Source: an uncultured Lachnospiraceae bacterium
GTDB taxonomy: Bacteria > Bacillota > Clostridia > Lachnospirales > Lachnospiraceae
DNA length: 64,000 nucleotides
Direction of reading: 5' to 3'
Assembly (NCBI GenBank): GCA_934402055.1
Contig: CAKRTC010000006.1
Location: 5,816 to 69,815, forward strand
Positions 53,856 through 62,449 of this stretch are shown here, piece after piece. A program made the position numbers and the translations under genes. The notes beneath the pieces are model-generated. The model was given only the letters and a program-made list of their open reading frames with translations, made no database searches and had not been told where the DNA came from. Every line of letters begins with the position of its first letter. The stretch's first letter is position 1.

Positions 53856-54152
53856 TTGTTTGAGAATACCGGAATAAAACAAAAGGTCATAGATGAGATC
53901 ATCGACTTGGCCAAACAATATGATATTCATAAAGTAATACTCTTCGGTTCGAGAGCCAGAGGCGACTACAAGGAACGCAGTGATATCGACATAGCCTTCA
54001 GCGGAGGCAAAGCCGCAGCTTTTATGCTGGATGTAGATGAAAAGACATCAACATTGCTGGAATTTGATATCATTGACTTGGATAAACCGGTGCAAAGTGG
54101 ATTATTGGATTCGATAATGAATGAAGGAAAAGTGTTGTATGAGAAAGTTTGA
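53856..54152 (+). CDS. mntA: MNT-type nucleotidyltransferase (antitoxin of a HEPN-MNT pair)
   Basis: 98-residue minimal nucleotidyltransferase. The motif VILFGSRARGDYKERSDIDI carries the GS and DxD catalytic core. A third acidic residue is in LEFDIIDLD. In characterised type VII systems this protein AMPylates and silences the HEPN toxin partner. The start is probably TTG 53856; a GGAGGG lies 15 bases upstream, a longer gap than ideal, so the true start may differ. The next gene overlaps it by 14 bases in the same operon. Confidence 0.85.
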   Translation: MFENTGIKQKVIDEIIDLAKQYDIHKVILFGSRARGDYKERSDIDIAFSGGKAAAFMLDVDEKTSTLLEFDIIDLDKPVQSGLLDSIMNEGKVLYEKV

Positions 54153-54528
54153 CAATTTCAAATCTGCCTTAGCAAATATGGAAGATATCTATTCTTGCGA
54201 GGAACCATACAGCAATGTGGAAATTGCAGGGATGGTAGGACTGTATGAAATATGTTTTGAGCAGGCATGGAAGGCAATGAAGGAAATATTGCAGAACAAC
54301 GGATATGCCGAAGGTGCAACAGGCTCTCCGAAAACCATACTCAAGACAGCGTACAAGGCCGGGATGATAAGCGATGAAGAGATATGGATGGCAGCGCTTA
54401 TATCAAGAAATAATGTTGCACATGCGTACAATGAAGCTATAGCACTGGATATAATCAAGCAGGCCAAGGAAAAATACTATGATATGTTTGTCACTTTGGA
54501 ACAGGCGATAGAGCGAGAGTGGCTGTAA
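54139..54528 (+). CDS. hepT: HEPN-domain protein, HI0074-like (toxin of a HEPN-MNT pair)
   Basis: About 129 residues, all helical. The HEPN RNase signature R-x4-6-H appears as ISRNNVAHAYN (Arg-Asn...His) near residue 95. The N-terminal half (MVGLYEICFEQAWKAMKEIL) is characteristic of HI0074-type nucleotidyltransferase-binding proteins. I prefer ATG 54139, which overlaps the mntA end; ATG 54121 is possible. Predicted RNase toxin, or a small regulator of tRNA, neutralised by MntA. The module sits between direct repeats at the border of the polysaccharide cluster. Confidence 0.83.
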   Translation: MRKFDNFKSALANMEDIYSCEEPYSNVEIAGMVGLYEICFEQAWKAMKEILQNNGYAEGATGSPKTILKTAYKAGMISDEEIWMAALISRNNVAHAYNEAIALDIIKQAKEKYYDMFVTLEQAIEREWL

Positions 54529-54553
54529 GCCTGCGACAAAAGATAATCAAGTA

Positions 54554-54575
54554 ATGAACGACACAAGCAGTAAAG
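54554..54575 (+). repeat. 22-bp direct repeat, right copy
   Basis: Identical to 53791-53812; here it is the beginning of the DUF4422 gene itself. Confidence 0.85.
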
Positions 54576-55684
54576 AAAAAATTAATATATTCATAGCCTG
54601 CCACAAGCCAAGCTATGTACCGGATAATCCTTTGCTTTATCCGGTACAGGTCGGTGCCGAGCTTACGGATAAGCGCCTTAAAGGCATGCAGCCCGATAAC
54701 GAGAGTGACAACATCTCGGCCAAGAACCCATATTACTGCGAGCTTACGGCGCAGTACTGGGCGTGGAAGCATGCAGACTGCGATTATTACGGTTTCTTTC
54801 ATTACAGGAGATACCTTGCATTCGACAAGGTATGCGAGGTGCAGGCAGACGGAAGTATAGATGGAAAGCGCATAACCCCCTATATCGAACTCGACAATGT
54901 CTGGGATGATCTCTCCTGCCACAAAATTGACGAGAAATCGATGCGTGAGCTGATAAGGGACTATGATATACTTACCGTGTACAGAGAACGCATCAATACG
55001 AGCGTGTACGAGCAATACTGCAGATATCACAACAGGGCGTGTCTCGACAAGGCGATAGAGATACTTAAGGCAAGGCATCCGGAGTACAGCACTGCGGCAG
55101 ACAGATATATGTCTTCGCATGAAGTATACTATATGAATATGTACATAATGCGTAAGGACATATTCCGTGAGTACATGAGTTGGCTCTTTGATATACTTGA
55201 GGAGTACGAGCGATGCGCGGGTATGTATCTTAGCTCGGAGGCTGCCTATGATACTGTAAATGTATCCGGCTGCGAGCTTCCGAAAGCTGATATTGATGCA
55301 GCGGTAGAGCTTAAGGCTGATGTAAATGCATCCGCCGATAAGGCGGCAGCCGGAATTAAGGATACAGACAGCAAAACAGCTACAGACTCACAGCAGGGCA
55401 GAGATGACGGACATGGACTTATCGAGCCGCGTATCATGGGCTTCCTTGCAGAACGCCTCTTCGGCATATACTATACCTACAAGTTAAACCAAGGAGCAAA
55501 GTGCGGAGAACTAAGATACATCAAGTTCTACAACACCGATCCTGATGCCAAGACAAGCACTACCGAGATAAGGAGCTTCAGCGTAGGACCGCTTAAGCTC
55601 AAGATAGACATGCGTAAGCTCAACCGCCTCTTCCCTGCAGGCAGCAGACGAAGGATGCTGATCAGGGGATTGATGCTGAGATAA
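54554..55684 (+). CDS. DUF4422 glycosyltransferase-like protein
   Basis: 376 residues. The N-terminal half is typical of DUF4422 capsule proteins: INIFIACHKPSYVP, YPVQVGAELTDKRL, YCELTAQYWAWKH, YGFFHYRRYLAFD. Later parts are YYMNMYIMRKDIFREYMSWL and PRIMGFLAERLFGIYYTYK. Between them lies an Ala/Asp/Lys-rich insert (about nt 55250-55425) that looks like added low-complexity sequence. No ribosome site is visible before the ATG, perhaps because the upstream insertion displaced the original leader. It probably adds a sugar to the surface polysaccharide. Confidence 0.78.
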   Translation: MNDTSSKEKINIFIACHKPSYVPDNPLLYPVQVGAELTDKRLKGMQPDNESDNISAKNPYYCELTAQYWAWKHADCDYYGFFHYRRYLAFDKVCEVQADGSIDGKRITPYIELDNVWDDLSCHKIDEKSMRELIRDYDILTVYRERINTSVYEQYCRYHNRACLDKAIEILKARHPEYSTAADRYMSSHEVYYMNMYIMRKDIFREYMSWLFDILEEYERCAGMYLSSEAAYDTVNVSGCELPKADIDAAVELKADVNASADKAAAGIKDTDSKTATDSQQGRDDGHGLIEPRIMGFLAERLFGIYYTYKLNQGAKCGELRYIKFYNTDPDAKTSTTEIRSFSVGPLKLKIDMRKLNRLFPAGSRRRMLIRGLMLR

Positions 55685-55771
55685 GGCAATGCCGCAGATA
55701 AATCAGGCAGAAACGATAATGCCGATATATGCAGGAAATAAAAAATCGGGGAAACTAATTTATACAATTAA

Positions 55772-57571
55772 ATGCGTTTACAGACCATATTAAAACCTGA
55801 TAAAGCCATATGCAATGAGCAGGAGCTGTACTTTCACGAGAAAGACGGCTCGCTCTTTGTTGACGGCTTTTTTAACATGTTCTATATAGAAAAGCATAAG
55901 TATTACACCGATCTTGATAAGCTCCGGCTTAAATTAAGCCTAGGTGGCTGGAGTGAGATAATACTTATGCATGATCAAAGCGAGCTGTCAACTCACACGC
56001 TTGAAGCAGGCATAACAAAAGAATATGAGTTTGAGTTTCCTTATGCCGAATACGATAAGGGAGTATTCTGGTTCAAGCTCAGACCCGGACAGTCAGACTT
56101 AAGCTCAGGTTTAAACTCAAATTTAGGTTCAGACACGGTTTCAAGCCAAGGCTCAGGCACAAGCTCAAACCAAGGCTCAGACTCAAGCTCAAGATCAAGT
56201 TCCGATGTAGGAGATAGCTCCGACAACAGTATTTATTCCGAGCAGGACAAAATAATAGCCGGATATTACGAAGGAAGCTCCGCAGCGCCGGAGAGAGATG
56301 TAAATATAGCCGTAGACATATGCACATACAGGCGCGAGGAGTATGTACTGCGTAATATGCAGAGTTTGTGCAAAAGTATATATCATGACGAAAGCAAGGA
56401 AGTGAGAGAGCATCTCACGGTAATGCTTATAGATAACGGTCATACCATAGCAGAGCATGAGGAACTAAGCCGGCTCATTCAGTCCGAGTCGGATCTGCGA
56501 CTTTTTACCAATAAAAATGCAGGCGGAGCGGGAGGCTTTACCAGAGGCATGCTCGAAGTCATCAAGAGCAATGAGTCATTAAAGGCAGGCTGCACAGCAG
56601 AAACCAACTCAGAGAGGAATCCTCAGACTTACGGCGAAAAAATTTCCGGACAAGCAGAAATTATAAACTGCGGCGCCTCAGATACAAACAAAAAACAGAC
56701 GCCATTTACCCATATACTTATCATGGATGATGATGCCGTATTCGACCCGGATGTATTTGTACGAGTGTATGGACTCCTAAGCATGCTTAAGGAAGAATAT
56801 AAGGACATTACAGTCGGCGGAGCCTTGATGAGAGAAGATATGCCTTACTGTCAGGCCGTAAGCGGAGAGTATTACGAGGGAGGTATGGCATGCAATCCTT
56901 ATCCTATGAAGGATATGCGTGAATATGACAACTGTGTATCGCCACATATGTGTGAGCCTTATATCAGGAAGAACGCCTATAGCGGATGGTGGTGCTGCTG
57001 CTTCTCGATCAATACAGTAAACAAAGATAATCTGCCGTTGCCTATATTTATTCATTGCGATGATATAGAATATGGCATAAGAAATCAGGATAAAGGTATA
57101 GTGTACTTAAACGGCATATGTGTATGGCATAAGAGCGCAGACCAAAATGTGCCGGGAGCAAATCGCTATTATGATATAAGAAACAAGCTCATCACACTTA
57201 ACCTGCATGATAAGTTGACTAAGGCAAGAGCAGTTAAGACCGTCCTTAGAGCCATGACAGCAAGCTATATGGCAAGAAGAGACAGCGAGAGCTATCTCGC
57301 ATACCGTGGATGTGTGGATTACTGCAAGGGAAGTGATTTTCTGCTCAATACCGAGCCGGAACAACTCAACAATGAGATTAGAGCCATAGCCAAAGAGTAT
57401 ACCAAGAGCAGCAGATTAATGGAAATGTTCAAGCTGCTCAAGCTTATGCTTAAGACTGTTGATACATTTAACAGGGGCTTCGACAAAGCAAGCACAGACT
57501 ATAAGCAGAACTACAGGGCAGTAAGCTCATACGACAGCTGGTGCAGATATCTTGGAGTTGAACAAAGCTAA
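55772..57571 (+). CDS. family 2 glycosyltransferase, GlfT2/galactofuranosyl-like
   Basis: 599 residues. A beta-rich N-terminal domain (about 1-115) is followed by a Ser/Gly/Asn linker (about 112-170), then a GT-A domain with NIAVDICTYRREEYVLRN, NKNAGGAGGFTRGM and the metal-binding HILIMDDDAVFDPD. The stretch YNAYSGWWCCCF-like (AYSGWWCCCFSI), FIHCDDIEYGIRN and GICVWHK follow, as in galactofuranosyltransferases that have an N-terminal barrel. A second insert lies at about nt 56576-56703. The donor sugar is inferred by resemblance only. An internal DNA repeat encodes the linker. Confidence 0.82.
   Translation: MRLQTILKPDKAICNEQELYFHEKDGSLFVDGFFNMFYIEKHKYYTDLDKLRLKLSLGGWSEIILMHDQSELSTHTLEAGITKEYEFEFPYAEYDKGVFWFKLRPGQSDLSSGLNSNLGSDTVSSQGSGTSSNQGSDSSSRSSSDVGDSSDNSIYSEQDKIIAGYYEGSSAAPERDVNIAVDICTYRREEYVLRNMQSLCKSIYHDESKEVREHLTVMLIDNGHTIAEHEELSRLIQSESDLRLFTNKNAGGAGGFTRGMLEVIKSNESLKAGCTAETNSERNPQTYGEKISGQAEIINCGASDTNKKQTPFTHILIMDDDAVFDPDVFVRVYGLLSMLKEEYKDITVGGALMREDMPYCQAVSGEYYEGGMACNPYPMKDMREYDNCVSPHMCEPYIRKNAYSGWWCCCFSINTVNKDNLPLPIFIHCDDIEYGIRNQDKGIVYLNGICVWHKSADQNVPGANRYYDIRNKLITLNLHDKLTKARAVKTVLRAMTASYMARRDSESYLAYRGCVDYCKGSDFLLNTEPEQLNNEIRAIAKEYTKSSRLMEMFKLLKLMLKTVDTFNRGFDKASTDYKQNYRAVSSYDSWCRYLGVEQS
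56096..56225 (+). repeat. degenerate AGGCTCAG/AAGCTCAA-type repeat encoding a Ser-rich linker
   Basis: Short imperfect units such as CAAGCTCAA, CCAAGGCTCAGA and CTCAAGCTCAAG repeat in frame and encode a Ser/Gly/Asn/Gln linker inside the glycosyltransferase. Copy number is likely to vary by slippage. Confidence 0.6.
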
Positions 57572-57625
57572 GGTCAAGAAATATAGCAGCAGAAACAGAG
57601 TTAATAAAGTAAAGGAAAGATAAAG

Positions 57626-58591
57626 ATGAATAATAATGTCAATTATACAGATGAAGATATCGAGATAGACCTTACAGACCTTATCAAAACAGTATTTAAG
57701 GGCTGGAAGCTGATACTCATAGGTGCAGTTATATGTGCCGTCCTCGGAGCAGCAGCAGGCAGCCTCAAGGCTAAGTCCGGATCAGTTGATACAACAGATC
57801 CTGTACAGCTTGAGGAAGAGTTTAATGAAGACTATGAACTGCTTAAGGAACAGTACGAGGATGATATCAGAGTCTATGATATGCGTAACAAGACCTTTGA
57901 GGAGTACTCGGCAGCAGTTGACATGCTTGATAAAGAGCTTGATGCCTTTGATTCACTTGAGGATGAGGAGGCGAAGTTCAGCAGTCTCATCAGGATATCA
58001 AGTCTCCAGACTGTAGTGAATAATGCCAACACGATGAGAAACTATTATAATAATCTCAAGAAGCCTGAAAAGCCGCAGAGCTTTGAAGAATACAAGTCTG
58101 AGATGCTTTCTGAAGAAGGTTTGGGAAGCAAGGCACTTGCAAAGTACGGAGTCATTGGCTTTGTAGTCGGAGCCTTCCTTGTATGCTGCGTATTTGGTTT
58201 CAGATATCTTTTTGACGGAACTATCAAGACAGCTAATGAAGTGTCAGCATATTTCCATGAGAATGTATTGGGTGAAGCAGATAAGACAGGCTTTGTCGCA
58301 GCCAATGTCAAGAACTGTCTGTCAGAGGATATTCATTCCATACTTGTTACAGGAAGCACGGACAGCAAGAGGCTTCAGGAGGTCGCTGATGCTATCGCCA
58401 AGGTGACAGGACTTGAGCAGGTCAATGCCATGAGCAAGCTGAACAGCAGCACAGATACAGTACTTGCGGTAGCCGAGCATGATGCCGTTGTACTTGTAGA
58501 GTCACTTAAGAAGACTAAGGCGCAGAACCTTGCTGACGAGATAACACTTATCAGAAATGCAGGCAAGAAGCTCATAGGTATAGCGGTATAA
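57626..58591 (+). CDS. Wzz/CpsC-like polysaccharide chain-length protein
   Basis: 321 residues. First membrane helix GWKLILIGAVICAVLGAAAG, a coiled-coil extracellular part (about 60-165), and second helix YGVIGFVVGAFLVCCVFGF. After it comes a cytosolic tail of ~120 residues with a Rossmann-like look (HSILVTGSTDSKRLQEVADA, AVVLVESLKKTKAQNLADEI) resembling a BY-kinase fold without a Walker A. No separate tyrosine kinase gene is present in this window. It would set chain length together with the polymerase gene next door. Confidence 0.8.
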   Translation: MNNNVNYTDEDIEIDLTDLIKTVFKGWKLILIGAVICAVLGAAAGSLKAKSGSVDTTDPVQLEEEFNEDYELLKEQYEDDIRVYDMRNKTFEEYSAAVDMLDKELDAFDSLEDEEAKFSSLIRISSLQTVVNNANTMRNYYNNLKKPEKPQSFEEYKSEMLSEEGLGSKALAKYGVIGFVVGAFLVCCVFGFRYLFDGTIKTANEVSAYFHENVLGEADKTGFVAANVKNCLSEDIHSILVTGSTDSKRLQEVADAIAKVTGLEQVNAMSKLNSSTDTVLAVAEHDAVVLVESLKKTKAQNLADEITLIRNAGKKLIGIAV

Positions 58592-58651
58592 GTTCCCATT
58601 ATCGGCTTAATAGTTTATTCCATATAACAAATATTACTAAGGTAGTTTAGT

Positions 58652-59824
58652 ATGTCCTTTTTAAAAAAAGAGATAAGACAGCAATTATTTGTGATTGCTT
58701 ATATAGTGTTTCTTACAACGACCATCATGTCTTGTTATTCTCAATATGGATATATGGACGGAATCGGAGTTGTGTTAAGCCTACTTAGGAAGGCTTCATT
58801 GGCTTTGGTACTGTTTAAGCTACTGCTTGATCTTATCGCAAGGGATTTTTCGATAAAAGAAATATTATTTATAGGGGCTGTCGGGAGTCTGCTGCTGATA
58901 AGCGCTTATATCACAAGATCAATATCTCTGGTGGTATATTGGATATTTATTGTCGGAGCACATAATATAGAGTTCAACAAGATAATTAAGATCGCATTGA
59001 TCATACATATCGCAACTTTGGTATTTACTATTGCAAGCAGTTATGCCGGAGTAATAGACAATGTTATCTATTATAGGTATGGAATCGATAAAAATGTTGA
59101 AAGAGAAAGTCTCGGATTTACCTACGCTACAGAGAGCAGTCATATGCTTTTCTATACGATACTGCTTTGGATATATTACAGAAAAGATAAGATACTTCCG
59201 GCAGAGTGGATTATCATGCTTGCCGGGATAATATTCCTATACTGTAAGACCGATACTAAAAATGCAGCGGCATTAGGCATGGCAGCAGTAGCAGGAAGTA
59301 TTATATTAAAGTATTCGACTGTATTAAGGAACTACCATAGGTGGTATACGCTTATAGGAGTTTGTATAGTTCCGATACTTGCCGGGTTTATAATATATAT
59401 TTCAGTAATTTTTACATATGATAATGCTTTTTTGCTGAAATTAAACGAGATTGTTACAGGAAGATTACAGCTCGGGCATAGCGGAATCGAAAACTATGGC
59501 GTAAGTCTATTCGGACAGCCTATAGTATGGAACGGAGCGGTACAAAAGGATGCCGTATACAATTATGTTGATTCATCGTATCTGCAGATATTGTTAAATT
59601 ACGGTATAAGCATCCTGGCGCTCATCCTTACAGCTGCTGTTGCGACAGGGATTGAGATAGGAAAGAAAAAGGATACATATCTGTTATTAGTCCTAGTTAT
59701 GATAGCAATGCATACGACATTTGATCCGCATCTTATGTGGCCGGGATTCAACACTTTTGTCATGGTGTATTCGTACTTTAAATTGAAAGAAAACGATAAC
59801 TATACCACTGTGACAGACAGCTAA
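58652..59824 (+). CDS. O-antigen/capsule polymerase-like membrane protein (Wzy-type)
   Basis: 390 residues with about ten hydrophobic helices and a large polar loop (about residues 262-310, containing TGRLQLGHSGIENYGVSLFG), the layout of Wzy polymerases, which are poorly conserved in sequence. The motif DSSYLQILLNYGI after the loop recurs in many such proteins. Cluster position beside Wzz and the initiating transferase supports the call. Somewhat AT-richer than the neighbours. Confidence 0.72.
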   Translation: MSFLKKEIRQQLFVIAYIVFLTTTIMSCYSQYGYMDGIGVVLSLLRKASLALVLFKLLLDLIARDFSIKEILFIGAVGSLLLISAYITRSISLVVYWIFIVGAHNIEFNKIIKIALIIHIATLVFTIASSYAGVIDNVIYYRYGIDKNVERESLGFTYATESSHMLFYTILLWIYYRKDKILPAEWIIMLAGIIFLYCKTDTKNAAALGMAAVAGSIILKYSTVLRNYHRWYTLIGVCIVPILAGFIIYISVIFTYDNAFLLKLNEIVTGRLQLGHSGIENYGVSLFGQPIVWNGAVQKDAVYNYVDSSYLQILLNYGISILALILTAAVATGIEIGKKKDTYLLLVLVMIAMHTTFDPHLMWPGFNTFVMVYSYFKLKENDNYTTVTDS

Positions 59825-59882
59825 GCTTAAGGCAGGAAGAAAGCGTGCTTAAAAAGCACTTACTACATATATAGTTAGTTAT

Positions 59883-61370
59883 ATGAAGAAAAAGAAACTT
59901 GAATTTACCATAACCGTAGCCACCCATATAGCGGCAGCTGTCGTAAGCCCCATGCTTGCTATAGCTGTCCTTTTGGCTTATCACAAGCTCACACCGGAGT
60001 TTATGGCAACAAATACCTTTGTTACAGCTATATTTCCGGTAGTGATCGCTGAGTGCTTCACCATGTTCATGACCATGTATGACGGTAAGTATGCATTCAG
60101 CAAGAGCTCGTGGCTGTCATCCGCATGCCGCTGTTTCATAACTACATTCCTTATGTCAGGCATATGGGCGATAATATTGCTGGTTCAAAAGAATGAGGTC
60201 AGCCTATCAAGGTATTTCTTTGTAAGTACGGCGAGCATCCATTTTGTGCTGCTTACGGTATCATATAAGCTTATACAAGACTATGTAATCAGGAGGTACT
60301 ACAAGACTAACAGTGCATCTATAGTTATGCTTATCACTACAAGTGACAGAGCAGCGATTGTCAGTGATCTCCTTAAGAGGGACTGGTCACGCAATATACG
60401 TGCCATAGCTCTCTTAGATGAGGAATGCTGTCCTATCAGCGGGGGAGAGTCTTATACAGATAAGTTAGAGATAGATCATATCCCGGTTGTTGCAGGCAGG
60501 CAGGATCTTGTAGAGTGGGTGCAGCATAATGCGGTAGATGAGGCATTCTTCTTTGTAAGTGACAATAATGCAGAGCATGTCATGGATGCTATGCAGGCGT
60601 TGGTTAAGATGGGTTTATCAGTGCACTTAAGTCTTCCTACCGTAGAGGAGCTTAACAGATCCATAAGGTCTGCGGACAGTACATATTATCCGTATATTGT
60701 GAAGAGCCTTGGTTTCTTTATGGACAGGATACCGATGGTGAACTATAACCCACCACAGCCCAAGATGAGGTATATGATCATCAAGCGCCTTACGGATATT
60801 GCAGGCGGAGCGTTAGGATGCGTGATAACACTTATACTCTATTGCATATTGGGTATAGCTATTAAGCTTGATTCGCCGGGACCTATACTCTTTTCGCAGG
60901 AGAGAGTCGGTAAGAACGGACGTATATTCAAGATATACAAATTTCGTTCCATGTATATTGATGCCGAAGACCGTAAGAAGACCCTCATGAAAGATAATGA
61001 GATGGAAGGACTTATGTTCAAGATGAAGGATGATCCGCGTATCACAAGGGTAGGCAAGTTTATCCGCAAAACCTCACTCGATGAATTCCCGCAGTTCTTC
61101 AATGTACTTAAGGGTGAGATGTCTCTGGTTGGCACGAGACCGCCTACAGTGTCGGAGTTCAAGGAGTATTCAGATCATCACAAGAGACGCCTAGCTATGA
61201 AACCCGGAATAACCGGTATGTGGCAGGTAAGCGGAAGATCCGAGATCAAGAGCTTCGAGGACGTGGTCAAGCTTGACTGCAAGTACATAGACAACTGGAG
61301 CATATGGCTGGATATAAGTATACTCATTAAGACCGTAGGAGTCGTGCTGACAGGAAGAGGGTCGGAGTAA
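59883..61370 (+). CDS. exopolysaccharide polyprenyl glycosylphosphotransferase (WbaP/CpsE-like)
   Basis: Starts repeat-unit synthesis by moving a sugar phosphate from a nucleotide sugar onto undecaprenyl phosphate. 495 residues: four N-terminal membrane helices, a CoA-binding-like middle domain, then the C-terminal bacterial sugar transferase domain. That domain shows KRLTDIAGGALGCVI, LDSPGPILFSQERVGKNGR, FKIYKFRSMYID, RITRVGKFIRKTSLDEFPQF, GEMSLVGTRPP and KPGITGMWQVSGRS. Which sugar is added cannot be told. It depends on the carrier lipid made and recycled by UppS and UppP. Confidence 0.93.
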   Translation: MKKKKLEFTITVATHIAAAVVSPMLAIAVLLAYHKLTPEFMATNTFVTAIFPVVIAECFTMFMTMYDGKYAFSKSSWLSSACRCFITTFLMSGIWAIILLVQKNEVSLSRYFFVSTASIHFVLLTVSYKLIQDYVIRRYYKTNSASIVMLITTSDRAAIVSDLLKRDWSRNIRAIALLDEECCPISGGESYTDKLEIDHIPVVAGRQDLVEWVQHNAVDEAFFFVSDNNAEHVMDAMQALVKMGLSVHLSLPTVEELNRSIRSADSTYYPYIVKSLGFFMDRIPMVNYNPPQPKMRYMIIKRLTDIAGGALGCVITLILYCILGIAIKLDSPGPILFSQERVGKNGRIFKIYKFRSMYIDAEDRKKTLMKDNEMEGLMFKMKDDPRITRVGKFIRKTSLDEFPQFFNVLKGEMSLVGTRPPTVSEFKEYSDHHKRRLAMKPGITGMWQVSGRSEIKSFEDVVKLDCKYIDNWSIWLDISILIKTVGVVLTGRGSE

Positions 61371-61437
61371 GGAACAGCTATTTTTATAGTTATAGAAGTT
61401 AGATTCGATTAGCAGACGGCAAATAGGATAAAATAAG

Positions 61438-62367
61438 ATGGAAAATATAAGTGAAATGCCAAACAAATTGATTACTAAGCAAGTAGGTGTCAGCTATTTA
61501 CGGATTTTTTCAACGATATGTGTCATTTGGTTGCATACCTGTAGTACATTATGCGAAAATCAGCAATTGTTCATTCTGAATAAAACACAAATTTTGTTTT
61601 TTAATACAGCGTATCAAGCGATGTATTGGGCAGTTCCTGTTTTTTTTATGATAACAGGGATGCTATTTTTGAGGCAGGAAAGTCATATAGAAGAAAAAGG
61701 GTGGTTCTCAAAACATACAAGAAGAGTTTTAATGGCATTATTCATTTTTGGTATTCCTTATGCAGCATTGAAAATAATGATATCAGAGTGTTTGGATATA
61801 TCAATATTGGGTAAATCAATTCTAATGGTTATTTCTGATACTGGTTTTGGTCACTTATGGTATTTGTATGTGTTAATAGGTACTTATTCTATAATGCCTT
61901 TATTGAAGTGCTTTTGTGATAAAACAACGGAAAATGAAATGAAGTTTGTACTTATAGTTTTATTTATTTTTGACTTTTGCTTTCCATTAATATCGCGTTT
62001 AACAGAATATAAGATTGCTTTTTGTTGTCAAATTACTTATCCGGTCTTTTATGTTTTGATGGGGCATTGGTTATTTGAACATAAGGATAGATTTAAACGA
62101 AACAAGCTTTGGATAGTGCTTTTCTCTTGTGTTTTAATGATATGGATTTTAAATGTTTTTGGTTTGAAGGCGGATATATGGACACAATACGATAGTCCGC
62201 TGATTGTGATATTAGCTAGTTCAGTATTCGTTTTATTTATAAATAGGGAGTATAGAAATACCCGACACATTTGGGGAATCGATAGGTTGTGTTTTGGAAC
62301 TTATTTAATTCATCCGTTGTTTATACAGTTTACTTATAGACAATATGTAATGACCTCCGCTTTGTAA
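61438..62367 (+). CDS. acyltransferase 3 family protein, C-terminus cut by an insertion sequence
   Basis: Integral-membrane acyltransferase of the OafA/WecH type, expected to O-acetylate surface sugars. About nine hydrophobic helices are seen. The first carries VSYLRIFSTICVIWLHTCST with the conserved His. The last conserved piece is FGTYLIHPLFIQFTYRQY. Right after it the reading frame enters the IS110-type element at about 62345, and the final residues (VMTSAL) are element-encoded. About 30-40 residues of a usual ~340-residue protein are missing. Codon use is markedly AT-rich against the rest of the cluster, suggesting separate acquisition. Probably a disrupted gene; the remaining part lies beyond the window. 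Confidence 0.8.
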   Translation: MENISEMPNKLITKQVGVSYLRIFSTICVIWLHTCSTLCENQQLFILNKTQILFFNTAYQAMYWAVPVFFMITGMLFLRQESHIEEKGWFSKHTRRVLMALFIFGIPYAALKIMISECLDISILGKSILMVISDTGFGHLWYLYVLIGTYSIMPLLKCFCDKTTENEMKFVLIVLFIFDFCFPLISRLTEYKIAFCCQITYPVFYVLMGHWLFEHKDRFKRNKLWIVLFSCVLMIWILNVFGLKADIWTQYDSPLIVILASSVFVLFINREYRNTRHIWGIDRLCFGTYLIHPLFIQFTYRQYVMTSAL

Positions 62368-62390
62368 CTTCGTGGATTTACCTGTATACT
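62362..62390 (+). promoter_or_regulatory. candidate promoter of the transposase
   Basis: TTGTAA (62362-62367), a 17-base spacer and TATACT (62385-62390), 60 bases before the transposase start. Confidence 0.45.
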
Positions 62391-62449
62391 AAATGGGTGT
62401 CAAAAACAAATAGTAGTAGGGATTACCGCATACAAAGGGAGGTCATCAA

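Noticed and set aside
50671..54575. Complete known anti-phage defence island
   Set aside because: Only a HEPN-MNT pair and DUF4143 ATPases are present; no restriction, CBASS, Thoeris, retron or CRISPR components can be recognised.
54554..62367. Complete capsule locus
   Set aside because: No flippase (Wzx), nucleotide-sugar synthesis genes or tyrosine kinase are visible; the cluster probably continues beyond the window.
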